NCBI GenBank assembly: GCA_001898465.1
Contig: MKTX01000003.1
Coordinates: 59,684-123,683, forward strand
DNA: 64,000 nt
From: Sphingobacteriales bacterium 39-19
Lineage (GTDB): Bacteria > Bacteroidota > Bacteroidia > Chitinophagales > Chitinophagaceae
Direction of reading: 5' to 3'
Shown piece after piece: positions 53,548 through 62,880 of the stretch (its first letter is position 1; each line of letters opens with the position of its first letter). The notes beneath the pieces were generated by a model. The model did not search any database, was not told the origin of the DNA, and saw only the letters and a list, made by a program, of their open reading frames with translations. The position numbers and the translations under genes are program-made.

Positions 53548-54951
53548 ATGGCATTAAGCAGAATATGGTCGGCGTTTATCATCGTAGCCATTTTGGTGGC
53601 GAGTATTAAACTGGTTTTCTTCAGGGAAAATAATAAATCGGTATTTAGCAGTATGGTAAGCGGGCGCTCCGGCGATAGCATTCATATTAAAACAACGGAT
53701 GCTGCCCATACAGATGCAGTTGTAATAGCTTACTTAGATTCCTTTTCGATCTTACAAAAGGAGGAAATTATTACTGTAAAAAAAGGGGCAGGTGTGTATG
53801 AAACGTATAAAATACAACATGCCGACGGCATTATAGAAACTTGTAAAACCGCCGTGAATTTAAGTATAGGACTAATAGGTATTATGGCTTTATTTATGGG
53901 TATTATGGGCATTGCCGAAAAAGCAGGTGGCATCAATTTACTAAGCCGCATTATTGGCCCATTCTTTTCAAAAATATTCCCCGAAATACCAAAAGGGCAT
54001 CCGGCCATGGGCCATATGATGATGAACTTTAGCGCCAACCTGCTGGGGCTGGATAATGCAGCCACACCTTTTGGCATTAAGGCCATGGAAAGTTTGCAGG
54101 AAATAAATCCCAATAAAGCAGTTGCTTCTAATGCCCAAATCATGTTCCTTTCGCTGCATGCATCGGGCCTTACTTTAATACCGGTGAGTATTATTGCATT
54201 AAGAGCAGCAGCCCGGGCGGCAAACCCCATGGATATTTTTATTCCCTGCATGATCGCCACTTTTGCAGCCACCATGGCGGCGATGCTTATTGTTTCATTT
54301 AAGCAAAAAATAAATGTAATGCAGCCGGTTATCCTGTTATGGATCGGGGGTATTTCTGCAATTATAGCAGCCCTTATTGTTTATATTAAATCATTAAACT
54401 CCGAAGACGTACAAATTTTTTCTTCTACCTTAAGCAGTGGTTTGATCCTGTTTATTTTTATTATCATCGTATTGGGAGGAATTTATAAAAAGGTAGATAT
54501 TTTTTCTGCTTTTATTGATGGTGCAAAAGGTGGATTTGAAACGGCTGTAAAAATTATACCTTACCTGGTGGGTATGTTAGTAGCGATAAGTTTATTGCGT
54601 ACCAGTGGTACATTCGACAGTATTATTGACGGCATGAAAAGCCTTTTTGCATTCCTGGGTACCGATACCCGTTTTGTAGACGGGTTGCCTACTGCCCTGG
54701 TAAAACCCTTTAGTGGCGGGGCTGCCAGGGGGATGATGGTGAGCGCAATGGATACCTATGGCGCAGATTCTTTTGCCGGAAGATTGAGCAGTGTGTTACA
54801 GGGATCATCGGATACCACTTTTTATGTGATTGCAGTTTATTTTGGCGCCGTTTCTGTAAAAAATACCCGGTATGCTGTAGGCGCTATGCTATTGGCTGAC
54901 CTGGTAGGCATCATTACATCTATTCTATTAGCTTATTTATTCTTTGGCTAA
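53548..54951 (+). CDS. fused SpmA-SpmB-like nucleoside-recognition (Gate) membrane protein
   Basis: A 467-residue membrane protein made of two Gate-domain halves. The first half (about 1-245, including IGLIGIMALFMGIMGIAEKAGG, GHPAMGHMMMNFSANLLGLDNAATPFG and LHASGLTLIPVSI) matches SpmA. The second half (about 265-467, VDIFSAFIDGAKGGFETAVKIIPYLVGMLVA, KPFSGGAARGMM, SDTTFYVIAVYFGAV) matches SpmB. In Bacillus the two are separate proteins needed for spore core dehydration. This bacterium is not expected to sporulate, so the fused form probably has a transport role for an unknown solute. A soluble insert of about 80 residues lies after the first helix. Confidence 0.87.
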   Translation: MALSRIWSAFIIVAILVASIKLVFFRENNKSVFSSMVSGRSGDSIHIKTTDAAHTDAVVIAYLDSFSILQKEEIITVKKGAGVYETYKIQHADGIIETCKTAVNLSIGLIGIMALFMGIMGIAEKAGGINLLSRIIGPFFSKIFPEIPKGHPAMGHMMMNFSANLLGLDNAATPFGIKAMESLQEINPNKAVASNAQIMFLSLHASGLTLIPVSIIALRAAARAANPMDIFIPCMIATFAATMAAMLIVSFKQKINVMQPVILLWIGGISAIIAALIVYIKSLNSEDVQIFSSTLSSGLILFIFIIIVLGGIYKKVDIFSAFIDGAKGGFETAVKIIPYLVGMLVAISLLRTSGTFDSIIDGMKSLFAFLGTDTRFVDGLPTALVKPFSGGAARGMMVSAMDTYGADSFAGRLSSVLQGSSDTTFYVIAVYFGAVSVKNTRYAVGAMLLADLVGIITSILLAYLFFG

Positions 54952-54964
54952 ATACAAAGGGTAT

Positions 54965-54999
54965 AAAAAAGCTGTTTCCTTATGAGAAACAGCTTTTTT
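54965..54999. terminator. strong bidirectional terminator
   Basis: A perfect 14-base stem (A-run plus GCTGTTTC pairing with GAAACAGC plus T-run) with a 7-base loop. It lies between the convergent SpmAB and DUF4397 genes and serves both directions. Confidence 0.93.
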
Positions 55000-55016
55000 A
55001 GTAATAACCAAACGAA

Positions 55017-55790
55017 CTAGCGAATTAACATGAAAGAAATATAGGGTTTACGGGTATCGGTGGCTCCTTTATAACCCGAAGCAAAAGCCGTATAAACTTT
55101 TCCTTTCGTAATGGTGGAAGCGCTGGAATAAGTGGCCAGTGCGGTAGAACTCGGCGCTGATCCTGACTGGCGTATAGCCCAGGTAGATTGCGGCGCTAAT
55201 GGCGATACCCAAAAAGTAGTAGAACGATCTAAGTAGGCAACATTTGACGCAACAAGGATGCTTCCATAATACAAATCAATGGCGGGTACATTCGGCATCA
55301 TATTTACAAATGTAAAAAGCGGACGGGATGTATCATACGCTTCGGTTGCTTCCTCAAATGTTACGGCTCTTACCATTGCCGCCGTATCGGTAATATGTAC
55401 TGTGTAATGGTTACGGCCTTCCGGTGTATTTACAACGCCGGAATATAATATTACCGAATCGGTATTGGCTCCTTTATTGGGAATAGAAATACTAAGATCA
55501 TTAGAACCTCTTTTTACAGGCAGGAAATCGGGGTAGTTGCCCCCGCCTGTATTATAGCCCCCGCCGGGAAAAGGGGTGCGGGAAGTAATTAAATTACTTA
55601 CTCTTTCACCATTCACTTTTATTTGTACAGAAGGGTTGCTCTTATAAGCAGAAAGAAAATTTATTTTTAAGTAAGCTGTATTTCCCGAGGAAGCATAATC
55701 CACATCGGCTATGGGGTCTGCATAATTTGTTTTTTTACAGGCACTCATTATCGTAAATAATGCAAGCCCTGTGATTAATATTCTTTTCAT
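55017..55790 (-). CDS. DUF4397-domain lipoprotein
   Basis: A 257-residue lipoprotein with lipobox MSAC (Cys at about 17). The body resembles DUF4397, a beta-rich domain usually in repeats: YLKINFLSAYKSNPSVQIKVNGERVSN near 45-71 and LFTFVNMMPNVPAIDLYYGSILVASNVAYL near 158-187. It is the last gene of the SusC-SusD unit, 17 bases after the SusD stop. It probably sits on the outer membrane and may help bind the ligand taken up by SusCD. Function unknown. Confidence 0.75.
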   Translation of the reverse strand: MKRILITGLALFTIMSACKKTNYADPIADVDYASSGNTAYLKINFLSAYKSNPSVQIKVNGERVSNLITSRTPFPGGGYNTGGGNYPDFLPVKRGSNDLSISIPNKGANTDSVILYSGVVNTPEGRNHYTVHITDTAAMVRAVTFEEATEAYDTSRPLFTFVNMMPNVPAIDLYYGSILVASNVAYLDRSTTFWVSPLAPQSTWAIRQSGSAPSSTALATYSSASTITKGKVYTAFASGYKGATDTRKPYISFMLIR

Positions 55791-55807
55791 ATCTTTTTAT
55801 TAAAAGG

Positions 55808-57445
55808 TTATGGTTGTACGATCCAAAGTTTTTTGGTATGATAATTATTTGAAGTGGCGCCTATACGTTGCAGTTCATAAAAGTTCCAAACTCTTTCTGC
55901 ATTATACCGGGGGTAATACCGGTAAATATATTCACCATTGTTATCAGCGAATAAAGATGGAATTTGAAAATCAGTATATACCTGGTTTCCTGTTTCGGGA
56001 TCCAGGTCAGTATAATGATAACGGCGCATATCCATCCAGGTTTCCAATACCCCGTAACCAAACATGGCAATATATTTTTGCAACATGATTTTAGATAAGG
56101 TTAAATCATTTGGGTTTGCAGGAACCACATCGGGCAATGCCAGGAAGCTGGCTTTGATGGCAGGTGTAATTTCTTTACCTGCAGGAATGCTTAAATTATA
56201 CACCGAGGTAAGCATATCAAAACTTGCGCTAATACCTTCCTGGTAGGCCGTTAATGCATTTGAACGATGACCTAATTTATACTCTGCTTCGGCTATAATG
56301 AATTTCATTTCTGCCGGTGTCATTACAGGGTAGGGAGCATTGTTTTTAAAGATATACCTGCAATTATCATCATTAGCCGGGGCTGTATTACTGGCAGTAA
56401 CCTGGCTTACTCCCCAAAAATTTTCGGGGCGGTCATTGGCGGCTAAAGCATTTTGGCCAACCACAGGAGGAACTCCTTTAATGGTTCCATTGGCATTTCC
56501 TCTAAGCATGTACCATGCTCTAGGATCTGATACGCCTGGGAAAGCCGCATTACCACCCGTCATTAGTTTTGCAATAAAATCACCCTGCCTTACGGCAGTA
56601 GGGCTAGCTGCTGAAGCTCCACCCAGGTTACCCCGTCGTGGGCCATAAAAATTATTGGTAGCAGATAAGGCATTGCCTATAAATTTCACACTGGCAATTT
56701 CATCTACGGTTTGCATCGCCGCTTTTGCATAATAAATGGCAGAGTCGGGCTTGTAATCGGCTTTATTGCTAAAGTGATTATAATAACGGGCCAATATACC
56801 ATTGGTAAATTTCTTCCATTTAGATACATCGCCATTGTAAAAATAAGTATCTCCCGATGCCAGGTAGGCCGCATCAACCTGCCCATCTGTACGGTTTAAA
56901 TTTTCCAGGCTTTCCCGGCAGAGGCTTAAAATGCGGGCATAAGCTGTATCTTCCCGGTTAAAGGCAAATGTGAGCATACTGGTATTAAATGCATTTTCTA
57001 CAATCGTTTCACCATAATAATCTGCCACCAGCATCCAGCCCCAGGCTTCTATGGCTTTTCCCACACCTACATAATCCCATCTTTGTTCTTCGGCGGCCCA
57101 TTGCATCATTCTTTGATTGTTTTGGCCAATATCATAATAATGCGTACGCCAGGTACTTTGTGCCACATCTCCTGCACCATTATTATAACCCATCTGGTCA
57201 AAATAACTATTGGTAGAATAATATTGCCAGTTTTGAATATAAGCGCCTGCATAGCGGGCATCATTCATGGGGCCATGGCCGGCATAGTTTGCTGCCATGG
57301 CAGAAATGATTTGGGGTAACAATGTATTTACCGGTACCCGTACAGGTGCATTGGGGTTTTGGTAAGCTTCGTCAATGCTTTTTTTACAAGACGCCCCCAG
57401 GAGTAGCAAAGAGCCCAGTAACGTTATTGAAAATATCTTTTTCAT
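55808..57445 (-). CDS. SusD/RagB-family outer-membrane lipoprotein
   Basis: A 545-residue nutrient-binding lipoprotein. The ATG at 57445 gives a clean lipoprotein signal (KKIFSITLLGSLLLLGASC); a TTG nine codons upstream is unlikely. The chain matches the SusD-like_2 type: NPNAPVRVPVNTLLPQIISAM near 30-50, TPAEMKFIIAEAEYKLG near 370 and the C-terminal YYPRYNAERVWNFYELQRIG. SusD proteins cap the SusC channel. The substrate is probably a glycan or peptide and cannot be read from the sequence. No glycoside hydrolase is nearby. Confidence 0.9.
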   Translation of the reverse strand: MKKIFSITLLGSLLLLGASCKKSIDEAYQNPNAPVRVPVNTLLPQIISAMAANYAGHGPMNDARYAGAYIQNWQYYSTNSYFDQMGYNNGAGDVAQSTWRTHYYDIGQNNQRMMQWAAEEQRWDYVGVGKAIEAWGWMLVADYYGETIVENAFNTSMLTFAFNREDTAYARILSLCRESLENLNRTDGQVDAAYLASGDTYFYNGDVSKWKKFTNGILARYYNHFSNKADYKPDSAIYYAKAAMQTVDEIASVKFIGNALSATNNFYGPRRGNLGGASAASPTAVRQGDFIAKLMTGGNAAFPGVSDPRAWYMLRGNANGTIKGVPPVVGQNALAANDRPENFWGVSQVTASNTAPANDDNCRYIFKNNAPYPVMTPAEMKFIIAEAEYKLGHRSNALTAYQEGISASFDMLTSVYNLSIPAGKEITPAIKASFLALPDVVPANPNDLTLSKIMLQKYIAMFGYGVLETWMDMRRYHYTDLDPETGNQVYTDFQIPSLFADNNGEYIYRYYPRYNAERVWNFYELQRIGATSNNYHTKKLWIVQP

Positions 57446-57476
57446 ATCAATTTTTTTTATAAAATTTTTCAATTAA

Positions 57477-60400
57477 TTAAAATCCTGCACGGAATCCAAG
57501 ATTAACACTTAAGGGTAAACCCAGGTTTCCATAATCCATTCCAAAACCACCCACACCCCGTGTGCCGGCTGTATTCCCATTCACCTGCGGATCAGCCCCG
57601 GAGTAATTGGTAATTAAAATCGGATCGTTTACAGTAACAAAAGCAGATAATGTTTTAATGAATTTTACATTTTTAATAGCGCTTGAAAAATTATAGCTGA
57701 ACGTAACATCTCTCAACCGGAACCAATTGATATCTTTTTCAATAAACTCTTCTTCCGGCATCGTAGTGTAATAGCTGTTATTGTAATAAGGAGTTATTGA
57801 AATATGGTTTTGTGTGGGGGTAGCCGTATTTTCAAGTCCATCGGCCAATATGCCATTTACTACAATGGGTACTTCTCTCAGCTTGGTGCGTAAACTACGG
57901 CCCATGCGGGTTAAGTACAGGTCTGTAGCATTATAAATATCGCCGCCTACTTTAAGATCCCAAAGCATGCTAATGGTAAAGTTCTTGAATGAAAAATTAT
58001 TATACCATCCTAAAGTAAAATCGGGGTTACGGTCTCCATGTACTTTAAATGTGGCATCAATTAATGGTAAACCGGTAGAAGGGCTCACTAAAATTTGGCC
58101 GGCATTGTTACGTTGATATCCATAAGAAGTAAAAGTAGTGGTAGAACCTCCTTTTACCAGGCCTCCTCTCACATTATAGGCAAGCCAGGTATCGCTGATG
58201 TAAAACTCAGGTAAATTGTCGGGCAAAGAAAGTACTTTGTTCCACATTTTATTAAAGTTCATGCGGGTACTCCACCTGAACTTGGGATTACGTACCACAT
58301 CAAAATTAGCAGCTACTTCCACACCCTGGTTGCGGGTGGCGCCATAGTTTAATGTATTTAATACAAAGCCCGTAGCATAGCTTCCTCTTGTGTTTTCTAC
58401 AATCAGGTTCTTGTTTTCAGTATTATAATAAGTAGCATCAATGCTAAAGCGATTATTATACAACCTTACTTCGGTACCCACTTCGTAAGTCTTTTGGCGT
58501 TCGGGAGTAAGATTGGGGTTATTGTTGGTGAACCCGTAATAGAAGCCACCGCCGCTACCGGTATTTTGGTTAAATACGGATTGGTTTGCATAAGGCGAAC
58601 TCGACCTGGCAGTATTGGCTAATGATCCACGAAGTTTCCAGAAACTTAAAATTTTGCCTTTTAAACCCGGGATCATATCACTTACAATTAAACTTAAACT
58701 GGCAGCAGGATAATTATATTCCCTTGATTTGGCCGGGAAGATAGATGAGGTTTCAAAGCGGTGTGAATAGGTAAGGTATATAAATTCATTATACCCGATC
58801 ATGGCTTCACCAAAGAATGCCAACTGGCGGTTGATGGAATAGTTAGGCAATCCATTTAAGGCATTCGATAATCTTACCCGGGTAACGGGGTCTATATTGC
58901 CGCTGTCGGTACGGCTTTGGCTGGCCAGGTTACTGCCGGATATTGCATACTGCTCGGTTTTATAATTCTGCCACATATTACCCACCATTAAACGGGTGCT
59001 GAATTTATTAAAATCCTTTACAGCAGTTGCTGTGATGGTGTGATTATATCCATAATAATCCCTGTAATAATTATCCTGGTATCCTTTCTGCTGGCGGGTT
59101 ACATAATAACTCATTGAATCGAAACGGGTATAGCCGTCGGTACTATAAGTATCATAACCAAACCTGCCGGCCAGGGTTAGCCAGTTAAAAGGTTTAATAT
59201 CTATACCCATTGTGGCAATAAGCCTCCTGCTTTTATCTTCACTTGGGTTTTTATAAACATTAAAAAATGGGTTATCTAATTCCCCGTTTGGATTGGCAGC
59301 AAAGATTGGGATTTTAGTACCATCTTCATTCGCATAATTCCTGATGTCATCAAAGGATGGCCAAACCAATAAATTTAATAAATAGGAACTGGCACCTCTT
59401 AATACTTTTTGATTTTCAGAAGAAGAATAAGTTACCGATGGGCGAATGGTGATATACTTACCAATCTCTGTATAATTAGAAAGGGTAGCATTATATTTTT
59501 TATAATCATTATTTGGAATTACCCCTTTTTGATTGAAGCTGGCTCCCGATACCCTAAAATTACTTTTATCCGTACCGAACTCTAAAGCCAGGTTATGTGT
59601 TTGTGAAAAACCATTCCTGAAAAAATAATCTTCATTTTCAAAAACGGGTGTGTTGGGATCGTATGCCGGACCAAAAGCGGTAAAAATATCTTGTGGCGCC
59701 CCATTTGATCCGCCTGAGTATTTGCTGAAGTTTTCTACTTTTCTTATTTGCTTGGATATACGGAAACTATTATCGTAATTTATTTTTAAACCTTTACTGG
59801 TGCGTCCTCTTTTGGTAGTGATGATGATTGCGCCGGAACTGGCCTGGCTACCATATAAGGCGGTAGCTTCGGGGCCTTTTAGTACGGTTATGCTTTCAAT
59901 ATCATTTGGGTTAATGTCGGCCATGCGGTTGGTATAGTCATTGCCCCTGTTTGCCCGGTTAGATGCCAGGCCCAGGGCGCCCCCATCGCTGGTTTCATTG
60001 GGCGTAGAGTTATCGGCAATAATACCGTCAATTACAAAGAGGGGAGAGTTATCAAGCGCCAGTGAATTAAAACCCCGCAAAACCACCTGGCTTCCGGCAC
60101 CTGCCACACCGCTTGTTGCATTTACGGTAAGGCCTGCAATTCTACCCTGTAAGGCATTGATGAAGTTCTCTCTTTGTGTTTCTTTAATATCGGCACCTTT
60201 TTCAGTTTGTACTGAATAACCCAACTCTTTTGCATTTCTGCGTATATCCATGGCTGTTACTACCACTTCCTGCAATTGGGTATTGGATGTTGACATTTGG
60301 ATATTAATGGTTTCGTTTGCTTTTACCCGGTAAGTACGGGTATCGAAACTCACATGAGAAAATACCAGTTCCTGACCGGGTTCAGCCTGTATACTAAACC

Positions 60401-60578
60401 GGCCGCTGGCATCTGTTTTGGTGGCTCTGTTGCTGCCTTTTACTATTACAGTAACCCCTTCTATGGGTTGCCTGTTGTTTGAACTGATAACACCTGTTAC
60501 CGTTTGCTGGGCCATGGCATTATGCGTCCAAAAAAGAAATAGCAAAAAACACGCAATAAGCTGCATCATTTTTTTCAT
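57477..60578 (-). CDS. SusC/RagA-family TonB-linked outer-membrane transporter
   Basis: A 1033-residue receptor. The signal peptide ends near residue 23 (AMAQ), and a carboxypeptidase-D-like regulatory domain follows (about 27-105, VTGVISSNNRQPIEGVTVIVKG). The plug domain has GRIAGLTVNATSGVAGAG, VVLRGFNSLA, PLFVIDGI and the ITVLKGPEATALYGSQASSGAIIITTKRG signature (about 229-257). The rest is a large barrel ending in NLGFRAGF. It imports the substrate bound by SusD with energy from TonB. SusD follows after 31 bases on the same strand; a DeoR regulator lies upstream. Confidence 0.95.
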   Translation of the reverse strand: MKKMMQLIACFLLFLFWTHNAMAQQTVTGVISSNNRQPIEGVTVIVKGSNRATKTDASGRFSIQAEPGQELVFSHVSFDTRTYRVKANETINIQMSTSNTQLQEVVVTAMDIRRNAKELGYSVQTEKGADIKETQRENFINALQGRIAGLTVNATSGVAGAGSQVVLRGFNSLALDNSPLFVIDGIIADNSTPNETSDGGALGLASNRANRGNDYTNRMADINPNDIESITVLKGPEATALYGSQASSGAIIITTKRGRTSKGLKINYDNSFRISKQIRKVENFSKYSGGSNGAPQDIFTAFGPAYDPNTPVFENEDYFFRNGFSQTHNLALEFGTDKSNFRVSGASFNQKGVIPNNDYKKYNATLSNYTEIGKYITIRPSVTYSSSENQKVLRGASSYLLNLLVWPSFDDIRNYANEDGTKIPIFAANPNGELDNPFFNVYKNPSEDKSRRLIATMGIDIKPFNWLTLAGRFGYDTYSTDGYTRFDSMSYYVTRQQKGYQDNYYRDYYGYNHTITATAVKDFNKFSTRLMVGNMWQNYKTEQYAISGSNLASQSRTDSGNIDPVTRVRLSNALNGLPNYSINRQLAFFGEAMIGYNEFIYLTYSHRFETSSIFPAKSREYNYPAASLSLIVSDMIPGLKGKILSFWKLRGSLANTARSSSPYANQSVFNQNTGSGGGFYYGFTNNNPNLTPERQKTYEVGTEVRLYNNRFSIDATYYNTENKNLIVENTRGSYATGFVLNTLNYGATRNQGVEVAANFDVVRNPKFRWSTRMNFNKMWNKVLSLPDNLPEFYISDTWLAYNVRGGLVKGGSTTTFTSYGYQRNNAGQILVSPSTGLPLIDATFKVHGDRNPDFTLGWYNNFSFKNFTISMLWDLKVGGDIYNATDLYLTRMGRSLRTKLREVPIVVNGILADGLENTATPTQNHISITPYYNNSYYTTMPEEEFIEKDINWFRLRDVTFSYNFSSAIKNVKFIKTLSAFVTVNDPILITNYSGADPQVNGNTAGTRGVGGFGMDYGNLGLPLSVNLGFRAGF

Positions 60579-60633
60579 AGCACTAAGTTTTGTTTTTGAA
60601 TAAATTGTTCGTTTTGGTTTATGATATAGTTGT

Positions 60634-61383
60634 TTATAAAATGGTTATTCCGGCGTCTTTAAAAGGTTTAAGCAATTTGTGCCCGGGATCCAGTTCGGTA
60701 ATGAGGCTGTCAATTTTATCAAGCCCACAAACATGAATAGGCTGTACCGTATTTATTTTTTCTGATATAGTGAGGCAAATTGTTTTATGTGAAGAAGCAA
60801 TCATTTGTTGTTTTATTTGTACCACATCCCAGTCATTATCGGTTACCCCGTTTTCTGTATCTATGGCATTTATACCCAGTATGCATAAGTCGGCTTTTAT
60901 ATTCTTTATCCTGTTCACTGCATCGGCGCCTACAGTGATCCTGGATGTCTTGGATAGTTTATCTCCCAATACGATGATTTCAATATTGGGATGATTCATA
61001 TATTCTGATATAGCAGGAATACTCCCTGATATAAAAGTGGCTTTTAAGGATGATGGCAGGCACCTGGCAAATTCCAATACTGTGGTACCCCCTCCGGTTA
61101 AGATAAACATACCATCTTTTACCAAACTGGCTGCTTTATTCCCGATTCTTTGTTTATCTGTTTGGGCATAAACATTTGATTCCATAACCGGGTTGTCGTA
61201 AAATGCGGCAGAAAGGGCGCCTCCATGTACTTTTACCAGCTTACCTGTTTCTGAAAGCTCCTGCAAATCCCTGCGTATCGTGTCTTCCGAAACTGCAATT
61301 TCTGCACTTAATGTGGCAGATACTACTTTGTTGTGCAGGTTTACCTGGTGTAAAATGTAGGCTTGTCTTTCTTTTTTAAGCAT
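60634..61383 (-). CDS. DeoR/GlpR-family transcriptional regulator
   Basis: A 249-residue repressor. The N-terminal winged helix carries the DeoR signature VSATLSAEIAVSEDTIRRDLQELSETGKLVKVHGGAL (about 21-57). The C-terminal DeoRC effector domain has LTGGGTTVLEFARCL (about 95-109) and ADLCILGINAID, which bind a sugar phosphate in known members. It lies 55 bases upstream of susC on the same strand and is likely to control that operon and itself. A 20-base palindrome at 61421-61440 is a candidate operator. Confidence 0.91.
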   Translation of the reverse strand: MLKKERQAYILHQVNLHNKVVSATLSAEIAVSEDTIRRDLQELSETGKLVKVHGGALSAAFYDNPVMESNVYAQTDKQRIGNKAASLVKDGMFILTGGGTTVLEFARCLPSSLKATFISGSIPAISEYMNHPNIEIIVLGDKLSKTSRITVGADAVNRIKNIKADLCILGINAIDTENGVTDNDWDVVQIKQQMIASSHKTICLTISEKINTVQPIHVCGLDKIDSLITELDPGHKLLKPFKDAGITIL

Positions 61384-61420
61384 GGCCTTTTAAGCAATCA
61401 GTTATATTTTCGAAAAGTAA

Positions 61421-61440
61421 ATGTTAATTAAAATTAACAT
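61421..61440. promoter_or_regulatory. candidate DeoR operator
   Basis: ATGTTAATT and AATTAACAT form perfect 9-base arms around AA, 38 bases upstream of the DeoR-type gene. No second copy was found directly in front of susC. Confidence 0.55.
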
Positions 61441-61539
61441 AAAACTTGCATTAAAACGCAAAATCAAATAAATAATATCCACATTTAAGGATAGAATAAG
61501 TGGATAATGCAGGTAATTGCAGGGTTATTTGCGGATTTT

Positions 61540-62814
61540 TTAGTGTTTTTTTTCTGGAACCGGAGTTCTTTTCTTTGTAGAATCTTTGCTTTCCATTTTG
61601 GAACTGTCAATTATGGCTTGTTCCGTTTCTTCATCGGACGGGGCAAAATAGGATGCAAAAATATTGGCCAGTTGGTTGGCATGATAAGTAGCCCGGGTGA
61701 AACGATTGTTCACAGCAATAATGGTAACATCTTCATCTAATAATCTTATAAAAACTGAATTGTTTCCATGCCACCATCCATTGTGGTAGATCATTTTTTT
61801 ATTATTATTATAAATGTTCAGTCGCCAGCCCAGGCCATAATTCCTGATCCCGGGTTTTTCATTACTATACCCGGTATAGGCCTGGTTTAATGTTTCTGCT
61901 GTAAATAAAAGCCCGCTGCTAAGAAAGCGGTCCCATTTTAAAAGATCCCTGGGGGTGCTGAAAATATCTTTATCGCCATACACATAGTCTAAAAAATTAA
62001 GTCCAATTTCCCTGCCCCGCCAATCGTAGCTGGGAGGTACTTTGTTTGAATCTGCAAGGGTTAGTACATAGGTATGGGTCATACCCAAAGGATCAAAAAA
62101 ATGCTGCTGCATGTATTGCGGGTAGGGCTGGCCGGTTATTTTTTCAATAAGCAAGGCAAGTAAAGCATAGTTTGTATTACAATAAGAAAAGTGGGTATCC
62201 GGCGTACGGATGTCTTTTAAGTTCTCTTTTTTTGTGATGAGCTCATTTAAAATATCCCGGTTGGTTGCTTTTTGCTCTATATTCCATCCCATATTTTCCA
62301 GGAAATAAACATAGTTTGGCAAACCACTCCGGTGGTTTAATAAATTTCTTACGGTAACCCCCGGGTAATTAAATGCGGGGAAATATTTACTAAACTCATC
62401 ATCTAATCCTATTTTCTTTTGCTGCCAAAGATCCAGTACGGCCATGGCAGTAAAAGTTTTAGAAACTGATGCCAGGTGAAAAGGAGTAGCAGCCGTAATG
62501 GTATCCTGCTGATCCAGGTGGCCAGTGCCTTTATATTTTTCAAAAATGATATTTCCCTTTTGGGCAACCAGCAGGCCACCATTAAATACTGTATTTCCCA
62601 GGGCGCTGTCAAACCAGCGGCTGCAGGCAGCCCGTAACCGCTGCATTTCGGCAGCATCCAGGTGGCCCGGCTTGGGCAAAGCATATACAAGTGTACTGCT
62701 GTCACCCTGCCCGGGTATATTGCGGGGTTTAGAAACAGCATTACAGCCCATTAAATTAATAGAGAATAAAACAACAGCGATGATGAGGTAAGTACCCCGC
62801 TTTGTATTTTTCAT
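61540..62814 (-). CDS. serine hydrolase lipoprotein (beta-lactamase/PBP4* type)
   Basis: A 424-residue protein with a lipoprotein signal (lipobox LMGC, Cys at about 24). The class C beta-lactamase/DD-peptidase fold has SVSK with the nucleophile serine (about residue 117), YCN in SYCNTNYALLALLIEKI, and HNGWWHG as the third motif. It probably cleaves peptides, D-amino-acid substrates or esters in the periplasm rather than acting as a classical beta-lactamase. The C-terminus is charged (KKRTPVPEKKH). It precedes the DeoR gene on the same strand by 156 bases and may be the first gene of the locus. Confidence 0.87.
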   Translation of the reverse strand: MKNTKRGTYLIIAVVLFSINLMGCNAVSKPRNIPGQGDSSTLVYALPKPGHLDAAEMQRLRAACSRWFDSALGNTVFNGGLLVAQKGNIIFEKYKGTGHLDQQDTITAATPFHLASVSKTFTAMAVLDLWQQKKIGLDDEFSKYFPAFNYPGVTVRNLLNHRSGLPNYVYFLENMGWNIEQKATNRDILNELITKKENLKDIRTPDTHFSYCNTNYALLALLIEKITGQPYPQYMQQHFFDPLGMTHTYVLTLADSNKVPPSYDWRGREIGLNFLDYVYGDKDIFSTPRDLLKWDRFLSSGLLFTAETLNQAYTGYSNEKPGIRNYGLGWRLNIYNNNKKMIYHNGWWHGNNSVFIRLLDEDVTIIAVNNRFTRATYHANQLANIFASYFAPSDEETEQAIIDSSKMESKDSTKKRTPVPEKKH

Positions 62815-62860
62815 TGAATGAATGTGGATATAGGAATAAAGGTATTAATTTTTGATGGGA

Positions 62861-62868
62861 TATATTTG
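62861..62868 (+). promoter_or_regulatory. -7 promoter element for serA
   Basis: TATATTTG matches TAnnTTTG exactly and lies 12 bases before the serA ATG at 62881, leaving a very short leader. Confidence 0.5.
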
Positions 62869-62880
62869 TGCAAAATTTTA

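Noticed and set aside
53730..54275. A 181-codon frame antisense to the SpmAB gene.
   Set aside because: It lies wholly inside a well-conserved membrane-protein gene and has low-complexity hydrophobic content expected of a shadow frame.
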